A stretch of DNA of 64,000 bases from JANSYL01 sp963921255 (GTDB lineage: Bacteria > Pseudomonadota > Alphaproteobacteria > Rhodobacterales > Rhodobacteraceae): assembly GCA_963921255.3 (NCBI GenBank), contig CAWUEW020000001.1, forward strand, positions 868,001-932,000, read 5' to 3'. The notes under the pieces were generated by a model that saw nothing but the letters and a program-made list of their open reading frames with translations, made no database searches and was not told the DNA's origin. Every line of letters begins with the position of its first letter. Position 1 is the first letter of the stretch. Below, piece by piece: positions 42,206 to 50,027 of this stretch. A program made the translations under genes and the position numbers.

Positions 42206-42217
42206 TGCATCAATGCA
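42206..42217. promoter_or_regulatory. short palindrome upstream of the MhqO-like gene
   Basis: TGCAT-CA-ATGCA lies in the AT-rich 226-base gap between the dioxygenase gene and the divergent methyltransferase gene. Nothing else clear was seen in that gap apart from AT-rich promoter-like sequence around 42240-42290. Confidence 0.3.
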
Positions 42218-42357
42218 GGTCCGCGAACCGGATATGTGCACCGATAAACACAAAGTGAAGATTTATACATTTTTTGTGCATCGCGAATTTACGCGCTCTT
42301 AAGCCCGCCCGGGTCACGCTGACGTGGCCCCGTTGCTTGCCCACAGGACCGCACGCC

Positions 42358-43209
42358 ATGACCCAGGCCTTTGCCCCGATGACTCGCGCCGACCCGGCCA
42401 AGATGCGGCAGGCCTACGCCCGCCAGATCCCCGGGGCGGACCGCGCGCTGACCGGGCTCGACCACCCCGTTGGCGCCCGGCATCCCCGCGCCTGGGTCGG
42501 GCCGCCGCACCTTTATGATCTGATCGGGGCGATGCAGTTCCAGTTGCTCGTCGAACTGGGATGCCGGGACCACCACCGCGTTCTGGATATCGGCTGCGGC
42601 AGCCTCAGGTTGGGGCAGCTGGTGATCCCCTACCTCCTGCCCGATCGTTATTTCGGCGTCGAACCCGAGGCTGAGATCCTTGATCAGGGTGTGCAAATGC
42701 ATTTCGGCGCCCCCTTGGACAGGGCGCAGGTGATCGCGCACAAGCGCCCCAGGTTCCGCATCAGTGCCGAGTTTGCCTATCTCGACCTGACCGGTGGCCC
42801 GGTTGATTTCATCTTCGCCCAGTCCATCGCCTCCCATACCGGGCCGGATATGACCCGCGATCTGCTCCGCGCCATCGCGCAGGTCTGCCACCCCGACACA
42901 ATCGCCATGGTAACCTTCATCCGCTGCGACAATCCCGAAAACGCCAACCGGACCGAGGGATGGGTTTACCCCGAATGCGTCACCTACACCGATGCTGATT
43001 TCGGGGGCTTTGCGCGCGACGCCGGCCTCTATGCCTATCGCGCCGCTTGGCCCGCGATGAACATCCGCGCCGATGGTCTGATCAGCAGCCAACAGCCCAC
43101 CATCCTGACCCGCCGCCCTTGGCGTCCGGCCTTGGCGCAGCGCATGACCGCCGCCTTGTTCGAAGGGATTTTGCCCTTGGACGGGCCTCAGGCCGTGGGC
43201 ACGGTCTGA
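42358..43209 (+). CDS. class I SAM-dependent methyltransferase
   Basis: 283 residues. VLDIGCGSLRLGQLVIPYL at about 75-93 is motif I with the SAM-binding GxG, followed by YFGVEPEAEIL, where the acidic residue binds the ribose. DFIFAQSIASHTGPDMTRDLLRAI is the usual motif after strand 4. The substrate is unknown. Start at 42358 is preferred over 42274 for an AGGAC upstream. The 3' end overlaps the convergent exported protein gene by 22 bases. Confidence 0.8.
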   Translation: MTQAFAPMTRADPAKMRQAYARQIPGADRALTGLDHPVGARHPRAWVGPPHLYDLIGAMQFQLLVELGCRDHHRVLDIGCGSLRLGQLVIPYLLPDRYFGVEPEAEILDQGVQMHFGAPLDRAQVIAHKRPRFRISAEFAYLDLTGGPVDFIFAQSIASHTGPDMTRDLLRAIAQVCHPDTIAMVTFIRCDNPENANRTEGWVYPECVTYTDADFGGFARDAGLYAYRAAWPAMNIRADGLISSQQPTILTRRPWRPALAQRMTAALFEGILPLDGPQAVGTV

Positions 43210-43628
43210 CAGGCCACGAAATCCGCGACGGCCTCCGCCGCACCATCCAGCGCCATCAGCAGCGCGTCAGGGCCCGAGAAAAACCGCGCATCGGTATTGC
43301 GCGCCAGCCCAAGAAGCACGTTGCCAAACCCCCGATCGCTGACGATCAAACTCCGCCCGTCCTCGGCATAGGCCTGGCGGTTGGTCGTGATGGTCAGCTC
43401 TTGCCCGCCGGTGAAGGCAATCCCAAAGCCCGGCGCGTCAGGCCACGGAATATCGCGGGTGACCGTCAGCGTATAAAGCGGCAACGCGGGATCATAGGTG
43501 ATCACCACGCTCTGCCCCGCATCGGTCGAATACAGCGTGCACAGCCCGTCCTCGATCCCACTGTCCCAAAACTGCGCAGCTGCAGGGGTGGCAACAAGGG
43601 CGAGCAGGAGGGGAAGAACGTGGCGCAT
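43188..43628 (-). CDS. exported protein of unknown function next to uvrB
   Basis: 146 residues with a signal peptide (MRHVLPLLLALVATPAAA, then QFWDSGIED). The mature part has two cysteines (GLCTLY and VACQTV) that could form a disulfide, and a beta-rich pattern. No family recognised. Homologues near uvrB are sometimes labelled as excinuclease subunit B by mistake; this protein has no UvrB motifs. Confidence 0.7.
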   Translation of the reverse strand: MRHVLPLLLALVATPAAAQFWDSGIEDGLCTLYSTDAGQSVVITYDPALPLYTLTVTRDIPWPDAPGFGIAFTGGQELTITTNRQAYAEDGRSLIVSDRGFGNVLLGLARNTDARFFSGPDALLMALDGAAEAVADFVACQTVPTA

Positions 43629-43790
43629 GCAGCAATGGTAGTTTTTCGCGCCCCACTGGCCAGATCAAACACCAACATGGGTCGTTCGACGCCGCGACGT
43701 GCACGCGCATCTCGGACCGACCACACCCAAGCCTGGCAGGACGGCCAACGTCGGACTCTGGTTCAGGCGGTGAAGGCCTCCGGAAGACCG

Positions 43791-44012
43791 TCAGTGGTCA
43801 GCGAACTGCGCAATCTTATTTGCGGCGCGGCCCATCAGGTAGGAAAAGAACAGCACCACCAACCCGGAACAGGCCAGATAGGCCGATGTTTTTTCCGCGG
43901 CCACGCTGGTGCCAAACACGGCGAAACCGGCCGAAACCAGCAAAAGCGCCCAAGGCAAGAAAGCGCTCAGCATGAAGCAGAGGACGCAGGATTTTTCAGC
44001 CGTCGTCTTCAT
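43791..44012 (-). CDS. small membrane protein of unknown function
   Basis: 73 residues with a good AAGGAAGGA ribosome site. Two hydrophobic helices (LSAFLPWALLLVSAGFAVFG and AYLACSGLVVLFFSYLMG) and cysteines in CVLC near the start. It overlaps the gene upstream on the same strand by 17 bases and may be coupled to it. The 162 bases between this gene and 43628 hold no recognised feature. Confidence 0.6.
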   Translation of the reverse strand: MKTTAEKSCVLCFMLSAFLPWALLLVSAGFAVFGTSVAAEKTSAYLACSGLVVLFFSYLMGRAANKIAQFADH

Positions 44013-44256
44013 CAGAATTCCTTCCTTGATGGTTGCAAAAGTATTCCAAACCCCAGGCGCCCGCAAGCAGCGGCGCAATGATGAGCCAGAACATCCCCGG
44101 CCCGAACAAATGGTTGACCAAGTTGTCAACCGATGTGGAGACCGTCGCAAAGGCAGCCCCCGCCGCTCCGACCGCTTTGACCAAACAGAACGCGACGTTT
44201 GGATTGCTGTCCTTCGACAGCTTTGCACTCGCCACTTGCCCAGAATCGGACGCCAC
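43996..44256 (-). CDS. possible small membrane protein overlapping the preceding one
   Basis: 86 residues from a GTG at 44256 with only a weak ribosome site. One strong hydrophobic region (MFWLIIAPLLAGAWGLEYF) and a milder one (VGAAGAAFATVSTS), then a cysteine and an acidic tail NSDEDDG. Its 3' end contains the ribosome site of the next small gene. No homologue was recognised. A GTG at 44235 is an alternative start. Confidence 0.45.
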   Translation of the reverse strand: MASDSGQVASAKLSKDSNPNVAFCLVKAVGAAGAAFATVSTSVDNLVNHLFGPGMFWLIIAPLLAGAWGLEYFCNHQGRNSDEDDG

Positions 44257-44396
44257 CCTGCGCAGTTCTCTTCGCGGCGATTGGGCCTATCCTCACAGCA
44301 CTCAGATCGTGCGCTGAAAACCTTAAGAAATGGTTAACGGTTTCCCAAAACGGCAAAGTTTCAAGGCGTTACGGCCGTGCTCACCCGTGAGCAGCC

Positions 44397-46592
44397 CTAC
44401 CGTTTGCGCCGTTTCACGTTCCCGCCGCGTTGGCCCGGTCGGCCGGCGGTGGACCGTCCGCTGGCCTTGACGGCGGCATCGGCGGCGGCCTCGACCGCGG
44501 ATTGGCGGGCCAGCGGATCGTCGGCGATGGCCAGGTCCACGGCCTCCAGCCGCTTGACCTCGTCCCGCAGACGGGCAGCTTCTTCGAACTCGAGGTTCTC
44601 GGCCGCCTTCCGCATCTGTTCGCGCAGCCCATCCAGGTGCGCCTGCAGGTTCGAACCGACCATCGGTTTGTCGATCTTCGCCGTGACCCGCGCCTGATCC
44701 GTATCGCCCTTGTAGAGCCCCGCCAGCACATCCTCGACGTTCTTTTTGACCGTTTCAGGGGTGATACCGTGTGCCTCGTTATAGGCCATTTGTTTGGCCC
44801 GCCGCCGCTCGGTCTCGCGGATCGCGCGCTCCATCGAGCCGGTGATCCGGTCGGCATACATGATGACCCGCCCATCCGCGTTCCGTGCGGCCCGGCCGAT
44901 GGTCTGGATCAGCGAGGTCTCGGACCGCAGGAAGCCTTCCTTGTCCGCGTCCAGAATCGCAACCAGTCCGCATTCGGGAATGTCCAGCCCCTCGCGGAGC
45001 AGGTTGATCCCCACCAGTACATCGAACGCCCCGAGCCGCAGGTCGCGCAAGATCTCGATCCGCTCCAGCGTGTCGATATCCGAGTGCATGTAGCGGACCC
45101 GAATGCCCTGTTCGTGCAGGTATTCGGTCAGGTCTTCGGCCATGCGCTTGGTCAGCACCGTGCACAACGTCCGGAACCCGTCGGCGGCGACCTTGCGGAT
45201 TTCATCCAGCAGATCGTCAACCTGCATCTCGACCGGGCGGATTTCGACCTGTGGGTCCAACAGGCCCGTCGGGCGGATGACCTGCTCGGTGAAGACACCG
45301 CCGGCCCGGTCCAGTTCCCAGTCCGCCGGCGTGGCCGAGACGAACACCGATTGCGGGCGCATCGCGTCCCACTCCTCGAATTTCAGCGGTCGGTTGTCCA
45401 TGCAGGACGGCAGGCGGAACCCATGCTCGGCCAGCGTGAACTTGCGCCGATAGTCACCGCGGTACATGCCCCCGATCTGCGGCACGCTGACATGGCTTTC
45501 ATCGGCGAAAACGATGGCGTTGTCGGGGATGTATTCGAACAGAGTGGGCGGCGGTTCCCCCGGCGCCCGGCCGGTCAGATAGCGTGAATAGTTTTCGATG
45601 CCGTTGCAGACGCCGGTCGCTTCCAGCATCTCCAGATCGAAATTCGTGCGCTGCTCCAGCCGCTGCGCTTCCAGCAGTTTGCCTTCGCCCACCAGTTGCT
45701 CCAGCCGTTGCGCCAACTCGGATTTGATGCCCTTGATCGCCTGCTGCATCGTGGGGCGCGGCGTCACATAGTGCGAGTTCGCGTAGACCCGAATTTTTTC
45801 GAACGTGTCGGTTCTCTCGCCAGTCAGCGGGTCAAACTCGGTGATGCTTTCCAGTTCTTCGCCGAAAAAGCTGAGCTTCCAGGCCCGGTCCTCGAGGTGG
45901 GCGGGCCAGATCTCGAGGCTGTCGCCCCGCACCCGGAAACTGCCGCGCTGAAAAGCCTGGTCGTTGCGGCGGTACTGCTGCGCGACCAGATCCGCCATAA
46001 CCTTGCGCTGGTCGTAGTCCCGACCCGCGTGCAGATCCTGGGTCATCGCGCCGTAGGTTTCGACCGAGCCGATGCCGTAAATGCAACTGACCGAGGCCAC
46101 GATGATCACATCGTCACGCTCCAGCAGCGCCCGGGTGGCCGAGTGGCGCATCCGGTCGATCTGTTCGTTAATCTGGCTTTCTTTTTCGATGTAGGTGTCC
46201 GAGCGCGCCACATAGGCCTCGGGCTGGTAGTAGTCGTAGTAGCTGACAAAATACTCGACCGCGTTCTCGGGGAAGAACCCTTTGAACTCGCCATAAAGTT
46301 GCGCGGCCAGTGTCTTGTTCGGCGCCAGTATGATGGCCGGACGCTGCGTTTCCTCGATGACCTTTGCCATCGTGAACGTCTTGCCCGTACCCGTCGCCCC
46401 CAAAAGCACCTGATCCTGTTCCAGATCGCGAATCCCGCCGGACAGCTCGGCAATGGCTGTCGGCTGATCCCCGGCAGGTTTGAATTCGCTTTGCATCACA
46501 AAGGCCTTGCCGCCTTCCAGCTTAGGGCGCGCGCGGACCTCATCGACCGATTGCCCGGTATCCGGCATCGCTTCGGGGGAGTTGTTGTGCAT
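44397..46592 (-). CDS. uvrB: excinuclease ABC subunit B
   Basis: 731 residues, complete. Walker A GATGTGKT at 65-72, the beta-hairpin YYDYYQPEAYV near 117 that probes DNA damage, helicase motifs FADESHV and IGRAARN, and a C-terminal UVR domain (about 655-690, LREQMRKAAENLEFEEAARLRDE) for UvrC contact. A basic tail of about 25 residues follows. UvrB verifies damage for UvrC in nucleotide excision repair. The ribosome site GAGGT lies in the loop of a short hairpin (46593-46613). A LexA-like box sits in the promoter. Confidence 0.97.
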   Translation of the reverse strand: MHNNSPEAMPDTGQSVDEVRARPKLEGGKAFVMQSEFKPAGDQPTAIAELSGGIRDLEQDQVLLGATGTGKTFTMAKVIEETQRPAIILAPNKTLAAQLYGEFKGFFPENAVEYFVSYYDYYQPEAYVARSDTYIEKESQINEQIDRMRHSATRALLERDDVIIVASVSCIYGIGSVETYGAMTQDLHAGRDYDQRKVMADLVAQQYRRNDQAFQRGSFRVRGDSLEIWPAHLEDRAWKLSFFGEELESITEFDPLTGERTDTFEKIRVYANSHYVTPRPTMQQAIKGIKSELAQRLEQLVGEGKLLEAQRLEQRTNFDLEMLEATGVCNGIENYSRYLTGRAPGEPPPTLFEYIPDNAIVFADESHVSVPQIGGMYRGDYRRKFTLAEHGFRLPSCMDNRPLKFEEWDAMRPQSVFVSATPADWELDRAGGVFTEQVIRPTGLLDPQVEIRPVEMQVDDLLDEIRKVAADGFRTLCTVLTKRMAEDLTEYLHEQGIRVRYMHSDIDTLERIEILRDLRLGAFDVLVGINLLREGLDIPECGLVAILDADKEGFLRSETSLIQTIGRAARNADGRVIMYADRITGSMERAIRETERRRAKQMAYNEAHGITPETVKKNVEDVLAGLYKGDTDQARVTAKIDKPMVGSNLQAHLDGLREQMRKAAENLEFEEAARLRDEVKRLEAVDLAIADDPLARQSAVEAAADAAVKASGRSTAGRPGQRGGNVKRRKR

Positions 46593-46613
46593 GTCAGGAC
46601 CTCTGTTCCTGAC
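46593..46613 (-). promoter_or_regulatory. palindrome holding the uvrB ribosome site in its loop
   Basis: GTCAGGA-N7-TCCTGAC is directly upstream of the uvrB ATG. In RNA the stem would be seven pairs, with the loop ACAGAGG exposing part of the Shine-Dalgarno sequence. It could affect translation start or bind a protein as DNA. Confidence 0.45.
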
Positions 46614-46614
46614 T

Positions 46615-46643
46615 TAGAATGGTCGCATTTTGTTCTGGTTCAA
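46615..46643 (-). promoter_or_regulatory. uvrB promoter with LexA-like box
   Basis: On the minus strand TTGAAC (46643-46638) is followed after 16-17 bases by CATTCT or ATTCTA (about 46621-46615). The spacer holds GAAC-N7-GACC (46635-46621), one mismatch from the alphaproteobacterial LexA box GAAC-N7-GAAC. The arrangement copies the mmcB promoter. Confidence 0.5.
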
Positions 46644-46908
46644 GAGGTTTCCCCTATCACCGTGATTGTCTCCTGCCATTGGTTAAGGAGACCTTTGAAA
46701 AGTCGCGACAATTTATACAACTTTAAGGCGAAATTCTTGTTGCAATGCCGCGGACCGGTGACTTAGGCTTTCGGTGCAAGCCGTAGAAGCGGTTGCCGGT
46801 CAGGGTCGAACACCCACCCACCCCTCGCTCCCTCGAGTCTGATCGGCAACCCTCTCTTGCATCTCCGGAAAGTTTGGTTTGGTGCGACGTCCGCGACAGG
46901 TTGAAGGA
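46644..46908. other. gap with a long inverted repeat, no gene recognised
   Basis: Within the 355-base gap between uvrB and the complex I subunit gene, this part holds GGTTGCCGGTCAG (46791-46803) and its near-perfect inverse (46839-46851): a 13-bp stem with one G-T pair. The loop is C-rich, with CACCC repeats and CTCGCTCCCTCG. TTGTTG at 46737-46742 with ACTTAG 18 bases on could be a weak promoter. A small RNA is possible but not shown. Confidence 0.3.
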
Positions 46909-46937
46909 TGGACAAATCGCGCCTCGTTTTTCATAAG
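46909..46937 (+). promoter_or_regulatory. candidate promoter of the NDUFS4-like gene
   Basis: TGGACA (46909-46914) and CATAAG (46932-46937) with a 17-base spacer, ending 31 bases before the start codon. Confidence 0.4.
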
Positions 46938-46968
46938 CGACATACCACCTAAGCGAGAAGGTCCAGCC

Positions 46969-47280
46969 ATGCGCGCCCGCATCTACAAACCTGCGAAAAC
47001 GGCCATGTCCTCCGGCACGGCGAAGACGAAGGATTGGGTGCTGGAATTTGCGCCTGCCTCGCCGCGCGCGGTGGATCCCCTGATGGGCTGGACGTCGTCC
47101 TCGGACATGAACAGCCAGGTCAAACTCCAGTTCGAAACGCTGGAGGCGGCGCAGGACTATGCCAAGGATCATGGCATTGAGGCGATCGTGCTGAAGCCGA
47201 AGTCGCGCAAGCCCAACATTCGCCCGCGCGGGTATGGCGAAAACTTCGCGACCGACCGCCGGGGCGCCTGGACCCACTAA
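46969..47280 (+). CDS. NADH dehydrogenase complex I accessory subunit, NDUFS4-like
   Basis: 103 residues: ARIYKPAKTAMSSGTAKTKDWVLEF, then DPLMGWTSSSDMNSQVKLQFETLEAAQDYAKDHGI, and a basic C-terminus with NIRPRGYGENF. This is the ETC_C1_NDUFA4/NDUFS4 domain (PF04800), an accessory subunit of complex I shared by mitochondria and alphaproteobacteria. The main nuo operon is not in the window. Start at 46969 follows GAGAAGG. Confidence 0.92.
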   Translation: MRARIYKPAKTAMSSGTAKTKDWVLEFAPASPRAVDPLMGWTSSSDMNSQVKLQFETLEAAQDYAKDHGIEAIVLKPKSRKPNIRPRGYGENFATDRRGAWTH

Positions 47281-47298
47281 TCACCTGTGAGAGGCTCG

Positions 47299-47757
47299 AT
47301 GATTGAACCGGCCGATCCGCTGGACCCAAAAGTGCGCCCGTTGATCGAAGCGCACCTGGCGCATTCCTGGGAATCGACCCCCGAGACCAGCATTCACACG
47401 ATGACCCCCGAAGACATTGCCCGGACCGACATGCGGTTCTGGGCCATCTTCGACGGGGACCGTGCGGTCGCCTGCGGGGCCCTGAAGCCGCTGGAGGATG
47501 GTTCGGTCGAGGTGAAATCGGTGCATGTGGCCAAGGCCGAGCGCGGCAAAGGTCATGCCCGCCGGATCATGGCCCATCTGATCGATGTTGCGCGCGACCA
47601 GGGCCACACCGCGGTGGTGTTGGAAACCGGCTCGGAGGTTCTGCCGGCGTTTGACGCGGCGCGCGCGCTTTATGAGCGCATGGGGTTCGCCTATTGCGGG
47701 CCGATCCCCGGCTATGGGCCGGACGAGAATTCGGCCTTCATGCGGTTGGATCTCTGA
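47299..47757 (+). CDS. GNAT family N-acetyltransferase
   Basis: 152 residues. VKSVHVAKAERGKGHARRIMAHLI is the acetyl-CoA motif, and ALYERMGFAYCGPIPGYG ends the fold. The acceptor is unknown. ATG at 47299 has GAGAGG at good spacing; an in-frame GTG at 47287 would add four residues. It lies 18 bases after the NDUFS4-like gene. Confidence 0.85.
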   Translation: MIEPADPLDPKVRPLIEAHLAHSWESTPETSIHTMTPEDIARTDMRFWAIFDGDRAVACGALKPLEDGSVEVKSVHVAKAERGKGHARRIMAHLIDVARDQGHTAVVLETGSEVLPAFDAARALYERMGFAYCGPIPGYGPDENSAFMRLDL

Positions 47758-47814
47758 TCTGCGCGCAGGAGGCGGTGGACCAAGCCGGATGCCTCGCCTA
47801 TCAGGGGGGCACGC

Positions 47815-47891
47815 GGGCCCATAGCTCAACTGGATAGAGCAGCCGACTTCTAATCGGCAGGTTGAGGGTTCGAGTCCTTCTGGGCCCGCCA
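47815..47891 (+). tRNA. tRNA-Arg (TCT)
   Basis: 77 bases with CCA encoded. Acceptor stem GGGCCCA with TGGGCCC, discriminator G. The anticodon loop CTTCTAA gives TCT, which reads AGA and AGG arginine codons. The T-arm has TTCGAGT. All stems pair, with one G-T in the T-stem. Confidence 0.97.
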
Positions 47892-47971
47892 GCACGCGCC
47901 GGATCGCTGGACAGCACCCGGTTGCCTGCTACCCTCCGCGATGACGAAACACTTGGGACAGGGATACCAAC

Positions 47972-48856
47972 ATGGCACGCGTGGCATTTTTGGGATTGGG
48001 GGTTATGGGCGGACCGATGGCGGTTCACCTGAGCAATGCAGGCCATGAGGTGACGGTCTACAACCGCACGGCCGCCAAGGCCGAAGCCTGGGTTGCCGCC
48101 CATGGCGGGTCGATGGCCGCCACCCCGCGGGAGGCTGCGGATGGGTGCGATTTTGTCATGTCCTGCGTTGGCAATGATGACGATCTGCGCTCGGTCGTGA
48201 CCGGGCCGGACGGTGCCCTGGCCGGCATGCACGAGGGGGCGGTTTTCGTGGACCACACCACGGTGTCGGCCACCGTCACCCGCGAGCTGGCTGCCCAGGC
48301 CGCAGAGAGCGGGATCGGATGGGTCGATGCGCCGGTGTCAGGCGGACAGGCCGGGGCCGAGAATGGTCAGCTTGCGATCATGTGCGGCGGGGATGTCGCG
48401 CATTTCACCGCCGCCGAGCCGGTGGTGGACGCCTATTCCAAGGCCACCGTACATTTTGGCGAGGTCGGTGCGGGGCAACTGACCAAGATGGTCAACCAGG
48501 TCTGCATCGTGGGCGCCATCCAATCGATTTCCGAAGGCCTGTTCATGGCCATGAAGGCGGGCCTTGATCCCAAGAAGGTCGCCGATCTTGTCAGCCAGGG
48601 CGCGGGCGGGTCGTGGCAGTTGGCCAACCGTGCGGGCACGATGGTCGACAACGAGTTCAACCATGGGTTCGCGGTGGACTGGATGCGCAAAGACCTGAAC
48701 ATCGCCTTAAACCAAGCGGATGAGTTGGGCCTGTCATTGCCTGTCACGGCGCTGGTCGATCAGTTCTATGCCGATGTGCAGCAAATGGGCGGCGGACGGT
48801 GGGACACCTCGAGCCTGATTCAGCGGTTCCGCAAGCTGCATGGCGAACCAACCTGA
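47972..48856 (+). CDS. NAD(P)-dependent oxidoreductase, 3-hydroxyisobutyrate dehydrogenase family
   Basis: 294 residues. GLGVMGGPM (8-16) binds NAD(P); VDAPVSGGQAGAENGQLAIMCGG is the family signature. The catalytic lysine is K172 in GAGQLTKMVNQ, and KDLNIALNQADELGL lies near the end. Family members act on 3-hydroxyisobutyrate, tartronate semialdehyde or similar beta-hydroxy acids; the exact substrate is open. Its 3' end overlaps mnmH by 17 bases. Confidence 0.88.
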   Translation: MARVAFLGLGVMGGPMAVHLSNAGHEVTVYNRTAAKAEAWVAAHGGSMAATPREAADGCDFVMSCVGNDDDLRSVVTGPDGALAGMHEGAVFVDHTTVSATVTRELAAQAAESGIGWVDAPVSGGQAGAENGQLAIMCGGDVAHFTAAEPVVDAYSKATVHFGEVGAGQLTKMVNQVCIVGAIQSISEGLFMAMKAGLDPKKVADLVSQGAGGSWQLANRAGTMVDNEFNHGFAVDWMRKDLNIALNQADELGLSLPVTALVDQFYADVQQMGGGRWDTSSLIQRFRKLHGEPT

Positions 48857-49913
48857 CATCTTGCGGTTTTCGCTGACCGATCTGAGCGGCCTCGACGCCG
48901 CGGCGTTCGACACCGTGATCGACGTGCGCAGCCCGTCGGAATTCGCGATCGACCGGGTTCCGGGCGCGATCTCGTTGCCGGTGCTCGACGATGACGAACG
49001 CGCGCGGGTCGGCACGATCTATACGCAGGACAGCCCGTTCCGCGCCCGCAAGGTTGGCGCTGCCATTGTCGCCAAAAACGCCGCGCACCACATCGAAACC
49101 GCCCTGGCCGACAAGCCGGGGGCGTGGCGACCCCTCGTCTACTGCTGGCGCGGCGGGCAAAGGTCGGGCGCGTTTGCCAGCATCCTGGAGCAGATCGGCT
49201 GGCGCGTGGCGATTCTTGAGGGCGGCTACCAATCCTGGCGCCGACATGTCGTTGCGCGTCTCTATCACGACACGCTGCCGTTTCGCTTGGTGCGGTTGGA
49301 TGGGTTTACGGGCACCGGGAAAACCGACGTTCTGCACCGGGTGGCGGCGCTTGGCGGTCAGGTGATCGACCTGGAGGGGCTGGCCTGCCATCGCGGGTCC
49401 ATTCTTGGCGGGCAAGCCGCCGATCAACCCGTGCAGAAGGCGTTTGAGACCAGCCTTGTGGCCGCCTTTGCCCGCCTGGATCCGACCCGACCCGTTCTGG
49501 TGGAAGCCGAAAGCGCCCGGATTGGTGCGTTGCGTCTGCCCCCGGCGCTGTGGGGCGGCATGAAGGCCAGTGATCGCATCGTGCTGACGTCGCCCCGCGC
49601 AGCCCGCGCGCGGCATCTGGCGGCGGGCTATGGCGGGCTGTTGGATGATCCGCTTGCGTTGCGGCGTACTCTGGACCGGCTGCGCGAACTAGTCGGCGGC
49701 GCGCAGGTGTCGGATTGGGCCGCGATGATCGACGCCGGCGCGGCCGAGGATCTTGCCGCCTCCTTGATCGAGGGGCATTACGACCCCGCCTATACCCGGG
49801 CCCGCCGCGCGGAGGAGGGCGCCGAGATCGCCCAAATCGCGCTGGCCGACATGACACCCACCGACCTCGACACGGCGGCCCAGGCCGTTTTGGATCGGAT
49901 GAGGGCGCTTTAA
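48840..49913 (+). CDS. mnmH: tRNA 2-selenouridine synthase MnmH (SelU)
   Basis: 357 residues in two domains: an N-terminal rhodanese fold with the active cysteine C102 in VYCWRGGQRSG, and a P-loop domain with GFTGTGKT at 155-162. MnmH converts 2-thiouridine at the tRNA wobble position to 2-selenouridine through a geranylated intermediate. Selenophosphate synthetase (selD) would be needed and is not in the window. No ribosome site is evident; the start lies in the end of the dehydrogenase gene. Confidence 0.92.
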   Translation: MANQPDILRFSLTDLSGLDAAAFDTVIDVRSPSEFAIDRVPGAISLPVLDDDERARVGTIYTQDSPFRARKVGAAIVAKNAAHHIETALADKPGAWRPLVYCWRGGQRSGAFASILEQIGWRVAILEGGYQSWRRHVVARLYHDTLPFRLVRLDGFTGTGKTDVLHRVAALGGQVIDLEGLACHRGSILGGQAADQPVQKAFETSLVAAFARLDPTRPVLVEAESARIGALRLPPALWGGMKASDRIVLTSPRAARARHLAAGYGGLLDDPLALRRTLDRLRELVGGAQVSDWAAMIDAGAAEDLAASLIEGHYDPAYTRARRAEEGAEIAQIALADMTPTDLDTAAQAVLDRMRAL

Positions 49914-50027
49914 CGACCCCACACCCAAAAAATCAGGCTGGCGTGCGTCGCTGATGCGGTCGCGCCCCTTTCCCTCGGTCGCGGCTTTGGGTAACCCGTC
50001 CCCAAATCCGACGAAGGGGCAGAAGCC

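Noticed and set aside
44430..45587. A 385-codon plus-strand frame opposite uvrB
   Set aside because: It lies entirely antisense to a well-supported gene and shows no family motif.
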